Position numbers and translations under genes: made by a program. Under the pieces are notes generated by a model. That model did not search any database, had not been told where the DNA came from, and saw only the letters and a program-made list of their open reading frames with translations. Positions 7,176 to 13,365 of a stretch of DNA of 13,437 bases are shown one piece after another. Numbering within the stretch: position 1 is the stretch's first letter; the number at the start of each line of letters is the position of its first letter. The stretch lies in assembly GCA_937870675.1 (NCBI GenBank), contig CALMZN010000041.1:1-13437 (forward strand), written 5' to 3'. The DNA is from an uncultured bacterium. GTDB lineage: Bacteria > Patescibacteriota > Patescibacteriia > UBA1558 > GWA2-36-10.

Positions 7176-8217
7176 GCAAGAAATCATTAAAATTTTTTCC
7201 TTAACTACCGGGTCTTTTATTTTGGCTTTTTTGTTGACGCCAACTTGGAGCAATATTTTATACAAACACAAGCTGGGCAAGAGCATTCGTGATGATGGCC
7301 AGACGCCAATTTTTTCTAATTTGCACAAAGCTAAATCCGGCACACCGACTATGGGTGGGGTCTTGATCTGGTTCACAGTTTTGCTTTTGGGACTATTGTT
7401 TTTGCTGATTGCCACTTGGTGGCCAGACTCGATGTTGGCTAAATTAAATTTTATTAATCGCCGAGAAACTTATCTGCCCTTGGGGGCCTTGGTGGCCTCA
7501 GCTTTGGTGGGCTTGCTTGATGATTGGTTTAATATCAAGCGTCAAGGCGGAGGCAAAGGCGGTGGCTTGACCATCAAGCATCGTTTGTTGATGTACACGG
7601 CTATTGCTATTTTTGGGGCCTGGTGGTTTTATTTTAAATTGGACTGGGATGTGGTGCGTATTCCTTTTGTCGGCTTGTATAATTTTGGCTGGTGGTTTAT
7701 ACCCTTTTTTATATTTGTGCTCGTGGCTACTGCTTTTTCAGTCAATGAGACCGATGGCTTGGATGGCTTGGCTGGAGGGCTGGCCTTGGCTTCTTTTGGC
7801 GCTTTTGCCACCATTGCTTTTGTGCAGGGTAATTATAATCTAGCGGCTTTTTGTGGAGCGATTGTTGGCGCTTTGATTGCTTTTTTGTGGTTTAATATTC
7901 ATCCAGCTAGATTTTTTATGGGTGATACTGGCGCCATGTCACTGGGTATTGTTTTGGGCATTGTGGCTATGTTGACGGGCTATGCTTTATTATTGCCAGT
8001 CATTGGCTTTTTGTTTTTGATCGAATCGTTATCAGTCATTATTCAACTTTTGTCAAAAAAATTTCGTAAAAAGAAAGTGTTTTTGTCAGCGCCTTTGCAT
8101 CATCATTTTGAGGCCAAGGGCTGGTCCGAGACCAAAATTGTGATGCGCTTTTGGCTTTTGTCTGGCATCTTTGCAGTTTTGGGTTTGATTATTGCTATTA
8201 TTGATTTGCATCTATGA
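7168..8217 (+). CDS. mraY: Phospho-N-acetylmuramoyl-pentapeptide-transferase (MraY)
   Basis: MraY transfers phospho-MurNAc-pentapeptide from UDP to undecaprenyl phosphate at the inner membrane face, producing lipid I. The 349-residue protein is full length with about ten helices. Family motifs are all present: 'GTPTMGGVLI' (58-67), the aspartate pair D118-D119 in 'VGLLDDWFNIKR', 'NETDGLDGLAGG' (193-204) with the metal-binding Asp, 'FMGDTGAMSLG' (250-260) with catalytic-site D252, and the 'APLHHHFE' loop (308-315). The substitution of Glu in 'VNETDGLDG' for the more usual Leu in 'VNLTDGLDG' is modest. The gene overlaps the upstream membrane protein by 8 nt and murD by 4 nt (ATGA). It is expected to be transcribed from the 6768 promoter. 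Confidence 0.97.
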   Translation: MPEQEIIKIFSLTTGSFILAFLLTPTWSNILYKHKLGKSIRDDGQTPIFSNLHKAKSGTPTMGGVLIWFTVLLLGLLFLLIATWWPDSMLAKLNFINRRETYLPLGALVASALVGLLDDWFNIKRQGGGKGGGLTIKHRLLMYTAIAIFGAWWFYFKLDWDVVRIPFVGLYNFGWWFIPFFIFVLVATAFSVNETDGLDGLAGGLALASFGAFATIAFVQGNYNLAAFCGAIVGALIAFLWFNIHPARFFMGDTGAMSLGIVLGIVAMLTGYALLLPVIGFLFLIESLSVIIQLLSKKFRKKKVFLSAPLHHHFEAKGWSETKIVMRFWLLSGIFAVLGLIIAIIDLHL

Positions 8218-9635
8218 TAGATTGTCGCCACAAAAAAGTATTGGTTATGGGTTTGGGCTTGCATGGTGGTGGCTTGGCAGTGGTGCAGTGGCTATTGAAA
8301 CATGGCTCTCAAGTCACTGTGACCGATACCAAAAATGCCAAGGATTTGAAAGCGACTTTGGATAAAATAAAAAAATTGGCTGGTAGTAAAAATATAAAAT
8401 ATACTTTGGGTACGCATGATAAAAAAGATTTTCAAAATCAGGATTTGATTATCCAAAATCCCGGAGTGCCAAAAGAGTCGCCCTATCTAAAAATCGCCAA
8501 ACAGAACAACATCCCTATTGTCAATGAAGCAGTGTTGTTTTTTAGGGCTTACCCAAGCCCGATTATTGGTGTGACTGGCACTCGGGGCAAGTCAACTACG
8601 GCCTCGGTGCTTGAGAGCATTGTAAAAAAACAATACAAAAATAGTGTTTTGGCTGGCAACATCGCCACCACGGCCATGATGTCAATAGCGGATTCTTTGC
8701 CAAAAAATAGCTATCCAGTGTTGGAGCTGTCTAGTTGGCAACTCGAGGGACTTGATCAATATCGTATTTCGCCCCCAGTGGCTGTGGTGACCAATGTCAT
8801 GGTTGATCACTTAAATCGCTATCGCTCTTTTACGGCTTACAAAAACGCTAAATACTTTATTTGTAAACACCAAAAAGCTAGCGATCTAGTGGTGCTCAAC
8901 GCGGATAATATTCATACCAAATCTTTTGCCAAAAAAGTTAAATCGCGAGTTTATTATTTTTCTTTGAAAAAAAAAGTTAAAGGAGCGTATTTACAAGGCA
9001 ATAATATTTATTTTTTTGACGGCCAAAAAAATAGTTTAGTGATGAATACAGCTAAAATAAAAATACTTGGTGAGCACAATCTCGCCAATATTTTAGCGGC
9101 CATCTGCGTGGCCAAGAACTTAGGCATTGCCAATCCAAAGATTGCCTCAGCGGTTAATAATTTTCGGGGTATAGAATATCGGATGCAATTGATTAGGCAA
9201 TTGGCGGGCCTGAAAATTTATAATGATTCTACTTCCACTACTCCTGATGCGGCTATTGCCGCAATCAATGCTTTGGGCAATGAAAAAATAGTTTTGATTG
9301 CTGGTGGTGTGGACAAAGTTTTGGATTTTAAAATTTTGGCCAAAAACATCAAAAAGCAAGTCAGTGAGGTGATTTTGCTGAAAGGTAGCGCTAGCCATAA
9401 GATATTGTGCGAATTAAATAAAATAAATTATCCTCAAAAACAAATTCACTCTAATATTAATAGTTTAACTAAAGCTTGGCAATTGGCTTTTAGTCAAGCC
9501 AAAAAAAATAAGGCCACAGCTATTTTATTTTCACCGGCTGGAACCAGCTTCAATATGTTTGATAATGAGTTTGATCGCGCCAGGCAATTTAGCAAATTAG
9601 TGCAGAAAGCACATGGTCAGAAGAGCAAGATTTAA
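8214..9635 (+). CDS. murD: UDP-N-acetylmuramoylalanine--D-glutamate ligase (MurD)
   Basis: MurD is the cytoplasmic ATP-dependent ligase adding D-Glu to UDP-MurNAc-L-Ala. The 473-residue protein has the three Mur-ligase domains. The N-terminal Rossmann part 'VLVMGLGLHGGGLA' (9-22) comes first, then the central ATPase domain with P-loop 'GVTGTRGKSTT' (119-129, Lys126). Next are 'LELSSWQLEG' and 'NVMVDHLNRY', and the C-terminal domain has 'YNDSTSTTPDAAI', 'LIAGGVDKVLDF' and 'FSPAGTSFNMFDNE', which mark MurD rather than MurC, E or F. Two deviations are visible: Arg replaces the usual Asn in TGTNGKS, and 'SPAGTSF' replaces 'SPACASF'. Neither removes a known catalytic residue. It overlaps mraY by 4 nt and ftsW by 23 nt, in the classic mraY-murD-ftsW-murG order. 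Confidence 0.95.
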   Translation: MIDCRHKKVLVMGLGLHGGGLAVVQWLLKHGSQVTVTDTKNAKDLKATLDKIKKLAGSKNIKYTLGTHDKKDFQNQDLIIQNPGVPKESPYLKIAKQNNIPIVNEAVLFFRAYPSPIIGVTGTRGKSTTASVLESIVKKQYKNSVLAGNIATTAMMSIADSLPKNSYPVLELSSWQLEGLDQYRISPPVAVVTNVMVDHLNRYRSFTAYKNAKYFICKHQKASDLVVLNADNIHTKSFAKKVKSRVYYFSLKKKVKGAYLQGNNIYFFDGQKNSLVMNTAKIKILGEHNLANILAAICVAKNLGIANPKIASAVNNFRGIEYRMQLIRQLAGLKIYNDSTSTTPDAAIAAINALGNEKIVLIAGGVDKVLDFKILAKNIKKQVSEVILLKGSASHKILCELNKINYPQKQIHSNINSLTKAWQLAFSQAKKNKATAILFSPAGTSFNMFDNEFDRARQFSKLVQKAHGQKSKI

Positions 9636-10770
9636 TTTAGTTTATTGGCTCTTGGAACCGCTTTATGCCAAGCGGGGAGCCGGTCATCAGCCCGACACTA
9701 TTTTGTTAATGACGGTCGGTGTTTTATTATTTTTAGGACTTTTGTTTTTATCTTCGGCTTCGGCCACTTTGTCATTTTATCGCTATCACGATACTTATCG
9801 CTTAGTCAAACAGCAATTATTACATGGTATTTTGCCGGGTTTAATTTTATTTTATATTGCTTTACGTACGGATTATTTCAAACTGCAAAAATTTTCCAAA
9901 TTTTTTCTTATTCTATGTTTTATTTTGTTGGGTTTGGTGTTTGTGACCACACTCGGTAATCAATATGGTAGTGCGCAGTCATGGATTGTCTGGGGTGGAT
10001 TGTCTTTCCAGCCCAGTGAATTGGTCAAATTATTTTACATTACTTATTTAGCTACTTGGCTTAGCGGTCGTCATCAGGAAATCAACACTTGGTCGCGAGG
10101 CACTATTCCTTTTTTAATTATTTTGGGCATTATTAGTTTATTACTCATCAAGCAACCTGATTTTGGCGCCTTGTTTATTATTTTGTGTATTGCTTTGAGT
10201 ATGTTTTTTGTGGCGGGCGCTTCTTGGAAACACTTGGCCTATATAATTTCTACTGGTCTAGTGGCCTTTTTTGTGCTAATAAAAGCCGCTCCTTATCGCA
10301 TGAACCGTTTTATTGCTTGGTGGAATCCCGATATAGACCCCCAAGGCATTGGCTGGCAACTGAAGCAATCTTTGATCGCTATTGGCTCTGGCGGTTGGTT
10401 GGGAGTGGGCTTAGGTAACTCCAAGCAAAAATCCTATGTGCCCATGCCAGCCAATGATTCTATTTTTGCTATCATGTCCGAAGAGGTTGGTTTGATTTTT
10501 TCTCTGGGTATTATAATTTTATTTTTGATAGTTTTGTGGCGCGGATTGCTTATTGCCAAGCAGGCCCCAGATAATTACGCTCGTTTTTTGGCAGTGGGTA
10601 TTGTGGTGTGGTTGACTACTCAGGTCTTTGTCAACATTGCTGGACTTTTACAGATCATGCCTTTGACTGGTGTGCCTTTGCCATTTATTTCACTAGGTGG
10701 ATCAAACTTGATTGTCAGCTTGATTGCGGTTGGTATTTTGGCTAATATATCAAGACACACAAGTCGCTAA
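9613..10770 (+). CDS. ftsW: SEDS peptidoglycan glycosyltransferase FtsW
   Basis: FtsW is the septal SEDS-family polymerase that links lipid II into glycan strands, normally with a class B penicillin-binding protein. The 385-residue protein has about ten helices. Family hallmarks are 'SFQPSELVKL' (131-140), 'KQPDFGALFI' (180-189) containing the catalytic aspartate D183, 'RFIAWWNPDIDPQGIGWQLKQS' with 'GSGGWLGVGLGNSKQK' (258-273), and 'TGVPLPFISLGGSNL' (352-366). The extracellular loop reads 'MPANDSIFAIMSEEVG' where most FtsW and RodA proteins have a P-E-x-H-T-D-F-IFA-like sequence, so the conserved HTD is missing although the EE pair (290-291) remains. FtsW over RodA is chosen because it sits between murD and murG. 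The 23-nt overlap with murD is unusually long but the start ATG is the only suitable one. No cognate class B PBP is in the window. Confidence 0.93.
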   Translation: MVRRARFNLVYWLLEPLYAKRGAGHQPDTILLMTVGVLLFLGLLFLSSASATLSFYRYHDTYRLVKQQLLHGILPGLILFYIALRTDYFKLQKFSKFFLILCFILLGLVFVTTLGNQYGSAQSWIVWGGLSFQPSELVKLFYITYLATWLSGRHQEINTWSRGTIPFLIILGIISLLLIKQPDFGALFIILCIALSMFFVAGASWKHLAYIISTGLVAFFVLIKAAPYRMNRFIAWWNPDIDPQGIGWQLKQSLIAIGSGGWLGVGLGNSKQKSYVPMPANDSIFAIMSEEVGLIFSLGIIILFLIVLWRGLLIAKQAPDNYARFLAVGIVVWLTTQVFVNIAGLLQIMPLTGVPLPFISLGGSNLIVSLIAVGILANISRHTSR

Positions 10771-10774
10771 ATAT

Positions 10775-11794
10775 ATGAACACAAAAAAGCCAAAAATATT
10801 ATTAGTAGGTGGAGGGACATTGGGATCAGTCAGTCCGCTTTTGGCGGTGGCTTTGGAGTTTCCGGCTGAATATTTATTTGTCTGCAGTCCCCATGGCCCA
10901 GAAAAAAAATTGATAGAAGCCAGCAATATACCCATAATCACTCTCCGCGCTGGTAAATGGCGACGCTATTTTTCTTGGCAAAATCTGGCTGATATTTTTT
11001 GGTTAAAAATAAGTTTTTGGCGTAGCTTGGGTATTATCAGAAAGTTTAAACCGGATCTAATATTGACGGCTGGTAGTTTTGTGGCGGTGCCAGTGGCTTG
11101 GGCTGGGTGGTTTTGTCGCGTGCCAGTTGTCGTGCATCAGCAAGACATTGTAGTGGGCTTGGCCAATAAAATAATGGCGCCTTTGGCCAAAGTAATTACC
11201 GTCACTTTTTCAGAACAAAAAAATAGTTTTCATTACAAAAACAAAATTGTAGTGACTGGCAATCCGGTGCGCAAAATTACGACTCACGAAAATCCCGAAA
11301 AAATAATTTTGATTACCGGTGGTGGCTTGGGAGCGCGTGGCTTAAATGAATTTGTTAAAGAATTTATTCCTTATTTAAGCAGCTATTACACTGTGCATCA
11401 TATTTTGGGTCAAGATAATTGGGATCAGCGAGCTCGTCAAGAAAATTATACAGCCCATCAGTTTGCAACATCTGAAATGCCAGACCTGATGAGTCGAGCA
11501 GAGCTGATAATTTCTCGCGCTGGTATGCAGACCATTACGGAAGTTGCTGGATTATCCAAAGCCCTAGTGCTAGTGCCCATGCCCAATAGTCACCAAGAGC
11601 AAAATGCTATTTTTCTAGCCAAGCACAACGCCGCCTATCTAGTGAAGCAGGGTCAGCATCAGATCATGGCTAGATATTTGGAAAAATTGTTAAATAGCGC
11701 TGATTTGCGCAGTGGCTTGGCTTCCAATCTGCATAATTTGTTTCCAAAACAGGCAGTAGAAAATTATGTGGAGTTGATTAAAAAATTATTATAA
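10775..11794 (+). CDS. murG: MurG-like UDP-GlcNAc transferase (lipid II synthase), divergent
   Basis: MurG adds GlcNAc from UDP-GlcNAc to lipid I on the cytoplasmic face. This 339-residue GT28 protein (typical length 355-370) has the two GT-B domains. The first donor-side loop reads 'VGGGTLGSVSPLLAVA' (11-26), where typical MurG has GGTGGHxxPxLA, so Ser18 stands at the conserved His. 'LTAGSFVAVPVAWAG' (97-111), 'HQQDIVVGLANKIMAP' (121-136; usual HEQN), 'VTGNPVR' (160-166), 'GGGLGARGLN' (182-191; usual GGSQGARxLN) and 'ISRAGMQTITEVAGL' (246-260) with Glu256 follow family order. 'NSHQEQNA' (271-278) carries the Gln/Asn residues contacting the nucleotide sugar. The start is ATG10775, 4 nt after ftsW; a longer frame from 10724 inside ftsW adds 17 residues with no family counterpart. 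Context and overall motifs make MurG the best call. Confidence 0.88.
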   Translation: MNTKKPKILLVGGGTLGSVSPLLAVALEFPAEYLFVCSPHGPEKKLIEASNIPIITLRAGKWRRYFSWQNLADIFWLKISFWRSLGIIRKFKPDLILTAGSFVAVPVAWAGWFCRVPVVVHQQDIVVGLANKIMAPLAKVITVTFSEQKNSFHYKNKIVVTGNPVRKITTHENPEKIILITGGGLGARGLNEFVKEFIPYLSSYYTVHHILGQDNWDQRARQENYTAHQFATSEMPDLMSRAELIISRAGMQTITEVAGLSKALVLVPMPNSHQEQNAIFLAKHNAAYLVKQGQHQIMARYLEKLLNSADLRSGLASNLHNLFPKQAVENYVELIKKLL

Positions 11795-11827
11795 AAATAT
11801 GGAAAAGTTTGTATCACATATTTAATT

Positions 11828-13039
11828 ATGAAAAGATTTATTTTATTTATTACATTATTTAGTATAATTTTCCCTTGTTCAGTATTGGCCGCGACTTCTG
11901 CTCTGGCCCAAAGCTATGCTGGTAAATTTATTATCCAAAGCGAAAGTTATGATCGCTTGTGGTATGTAGATCCCCAAGAAAAAACTCGCTATGTGCTCAA
12001 AAATTCCAGTGGCATCATGGATTTGTTTAAACAAAAAGCTACCGGCATCAGCAACAAAGATCTAGCCAAGCTAAAAACAACCGCCAAGGGCGCTTTCAAT
12101 GCCAAGCTTACCAATAGATTCAAGGGTCAGTTTTTGTTGGCCGTAGAAAATAAAGGTGAGATTTGGTATGTTGATCCAGCCACAGGAGTCAGACACTTTT
12201 TGAAAGATGGCCAGTCGGCTTATGATTTTTTTGTAAGCTATGCCACAAAATTAAAAAATAAAGATTTAGCAAAAATTCCAGTCACCACCAAACAAATAGC
12301 GGCTAGCTATACTTTTAATAATGTCACTTACGCGGTCTATGATGATGGTGTATATCAAACCGGCTTTTATTCAGAGGAGATTTTGCCTATTGCGTCTTTG
12401 ACCAAGCTCATGACGGCCTTGGTATTACTTGATCACCAACCAGATTGGCAGAAAAAAATAACTATCACTCCAGAGCAAATTTATTATCCAAAAATATACG
12501 TAGGCAATGACCCAACTTCCGAAGTAAATATTTCTGCTGGTCAGACAATTTCTTTTTATGATTTGTGGGTGGCAATGCTCTTGGCCTCATCAAATCAGTC
12601 AGCCGTGGCTCTAGCCGAGTCCACTGGTCTGTCGCGAGCAGATTTTGTGGCAGAGATGAATGCCAAGGCCAAAGAGCTTGGACTTAAAAAAACTATTTTT
12701 TATGATATTGCCGGACTAGATGAGAGTAATGTATCTACAGCCAAAGAAATGGCGCAGATGGCCGCTGTAGCTTTTTCCCATGATGAAATTGTGTCAGCCA
12801 CAGCCAAGAGTCAATATACATTGAACATGACTAATATTGATGGCAAGGCCACCACTACGCAGGCAGTCAATCGCAACATCAGCTTGATGACTTTTGGGCC
12901 AGAGGCCGCCAAAAGTGGCTATCTAGTAGAAGCCCAGCGCACAGCAGTTTTGAAAAAGGGGACTAAGGTAATTGCCATTTTGCATGCTAGGAGCATGGCC
13001 GAGAGGAATAAGGTTATACAAAAATATTTAGGGGAATAA
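11828..13039 (+). CDS. Secreted D-alanyl-D-alanine carboxypeptidase (S11) with WYVDP repeats
   Basis: This 403-residue protein acts outside the membrane, trimming the terminal D-Ala from murein pentapeptides. A signal peptide spans residues 1 to about 22 ('FILFITLFSIIFPCSVLAA'). Residues 32-150 contain two copies of a roughly 50-residue unit offset by 68, each with 'WYVDP' (45-49 and 113-117), a following R-x-[FY]-L-K, and 'NKDLAK'. The S11 peptidase domain covers about 155-400 with all three signatures: 'ASLTK' (S190, K193), 'SSN' (254-256) and 'KSG' (362-364). The DacA-type C-terminal beta domain and membrane-anchoring helix are absent, so the protein is released, or held by its repeats. 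The repeats have no known binding partner that I can name. Its place after murG supports a role in wall maturation during growth or division. Confidence 0.93.
   Translation: MKRFILFITLFSIIFPCSVLAATSALAQSYAGKFIIQSESYDRLWYVDPQEKTRYVLKNSSGIMDLFKQKATGISNKDLAKLKTTAKGAFNAKLTNRFKGQFLLAVENKGEIWYVDPATGVRHFLKDGQSAYDFFVSYATKLKNKDLAKIPVTTKQIAASYTFNNVTYAVYDDGVYQTGFYSEEILPIASLTKLMTALVLLDHQPDWQKKITITPEQIYYPKIYVGNDPTSEVNISAGQTISFYDLWVAMLLASSNQSAVALAESTGLSRADFVAEMNAKAKELGLKKTIFYDIAGLDESNVSTAKEMAQMAAVAFSHDEIVSATAKSQYTLNMTNIDGKATTTQAVNRNISLMTFGPEAAKSGYLVEAQRTAVLKKGTKVIAILHARSMAERNKVIQKYLGE
11910..12281 (+). repeat. Tandem 'WYVDP' repeats within the carboxypeptidase
   Basis: Two diverged units of about 51 residues, residues 32-82 and 100-150, share the pattern G-K/Q-F ... 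W-Y-V-D-P ... R-x-x-L-K ... D-x-F ... N-K-D-L-A-K. They are separated by an 18-residue linker. This is a protein-level repeat; the DNA has diverged, so it is not a recent duplication. Confidence 0.8.
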
Positions 13040-13046
13040 AAACAAA

Positions 13047-13064
13047 AAAGCCGATCATGGCTTT
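13047..13064 (-). terminator. Hairpin after the carboxypeptidase gene, T-tract on the minus strand
   Basis: AAAGCC (13047-13052) pairs with GGCTTT (13059-13064) around the loop GATCAT. A second pairing, AGCCG (13049-13053) with CGGCT (13077-13081), is possible. Read on the minus strand the hairpin is followed by TTTTTTGTTTT, a proper T-tract. Read on the plus strand it is followed by only TTTCC. It may stop transcription from both sides but looks stronger for minus-strand transcripts. Confidence 0.5.
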
Positions 13065-13081
13065 CCGCACATCTACCGGCT

Positions 13082-13095
13082 CTTCTATATAGAAG
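13082..13095. repeat. 14-bp perfect palindrome
   Basis: CTTCTATATAGAAG is exactly self-complementary. It follows directly after the hairpin at the end of the carboxypeptidase gene and could extend the terminator structure or bind a dimeric protein. Function is not known. Confidence 0.6.
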
Positions 13096-13143
13096 AATAG
13101 CATATATATCTAATTTGTTAATATATTGTAAAATATAGGCAGT

Positions 13144-13162
13144 TGTTGCATTTTTTGCAACA
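13144..13162. repeat. Inverted repeat (7-bp stem, 5-nt T loop)
   Basis: TGTTGCA (13144-13150) and TGCAACA (13156-13162) form a hairpin with a TTTTT loop. It lies in the non-coding stretch after the carboxypeptidase gene. No run of T follows on the plus strand, so it is not a convincing terminator. Confidence 0.55.
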
Positions 13163-13173
13163 GCTTATATATG

Positions 13174-13198
13174 GGTTAGTTCCATTTTGGAACATACC
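13174..13198. repeat. Inverted repeat (GTTCCA/TGGAAC dyad)
   Basis: GTTCCA (13179-13184) pairs with TGGAAC (13188-13193) around TTT. GGT (13174-13176) and ACC (13196-13198) extend the symmetry beyond a two-base mismatch. It could be an operator or RNA hairpin; there is nothing to decide between them. Confidence 0.5.
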
Positions 13199-13258
13199 AC
13201 AAAACATGGCGCTATTAAAGGAAAAACTTAAAAAGCGGATTATTAAGGGGTTGTCATT

Positions 13259-13350
13259 TAAAGATGACGCAATGAATTGGCTTAAAATCAAGGTTTTTAA
13301 TACAATTTTATTAAAAATGACGCAATTAGCTTGTAAAAATGACGCAATTA
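13259..13350 (+). repeat. Three 17-bp direct repeats upstream of the HTH gene, probable operator
   Basis: TAAAAATGACGCAATTA occurs identically at 13312-13328 and 13334-13350, and with two changes (TAAAGATGACGCAATGA) at 13259-13275. The core ATGACGCAAT is shared by all three. The last two are spaced 22 bp start to start, about two DNA turns, and the first is 53 bp upstream. The third ends inside a plausible -10 box (TATGAT, 13349-13354). This arrangement fits an autoregulated operator. They are too few and too short for CRISPR. Confidence 0.65.
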
Positions 13351-13354
13351 TGAT
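13349..13354 (+). promoter_or_regulatory. Candidate -10 box for the final gene
   Basis: TATGAT matches the -10 consensus at five of six bases and lies 11 bp before the ATG at 13366. The leader would be only about 5 nt. No good -35 box is present at 16-18 bp upstream, so the promoter is weak or needs help. It overlaps the last direct repeat. Confidence 0.35.
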
Positions 13355-13365
13355 ATCCTGTATTT

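Larger units (their letters stand above)
13040..13365. other. Non-coding structured intergenic region
   Basis: This 326-bp gap is the only long one in an otherwise gapless window. In order it holds the terminator-like hairpin, a 14-bp palindrome, two further dyads and three 17-bp direct repeats. I find no tRNA or known structured RNA in it. One open frame starts at a TTG (13143) but runs through the dyads and repeats, and it has no recognisable protein features. Confidence 0.6.

Noticed and set aside
6720..8217. Possible recoding of TGA as Gly or Trp, as in some Patescibacteria
   Set aside because: TGA ends the NifU-domain, small membrane protein and mraY genes at family-typical lengths, and no gene has in-frame TGA.
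8967..8977. Runs of nine A residues (here in murD and near 3949 in a GT4 gene) as frameshift or phase-variation sites
   Set aside because: Both frames continue intact with family motifs on each side, and such runs are common in AT-rich genomes.
10724..10774. Longer murG frame starting inside ftsW
   Set aside because: MurG proteins start just before the GGGT loop; ATG10775 fits and the extension simply reads the ftsW coding sequence in another frame.
13118..13207. Minus-strand 29-codon frame with a CCKKCNNC cysteine cluster, upstream of the minus-strand terminator
   Set aside because: The cysteine codons come largely from the TGTTGCA/TGCAACA inverted repeat, no promoter or ribosome site is visible, and so short a frame is expected by chance. 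It would be worth revisiting if a minus-strand transcript is found.
13259..13350. CRISPR array
   Set aside because: There are only three 17-bp repeats with unequal spacing, one imperfect, and no cas gene is in the window.
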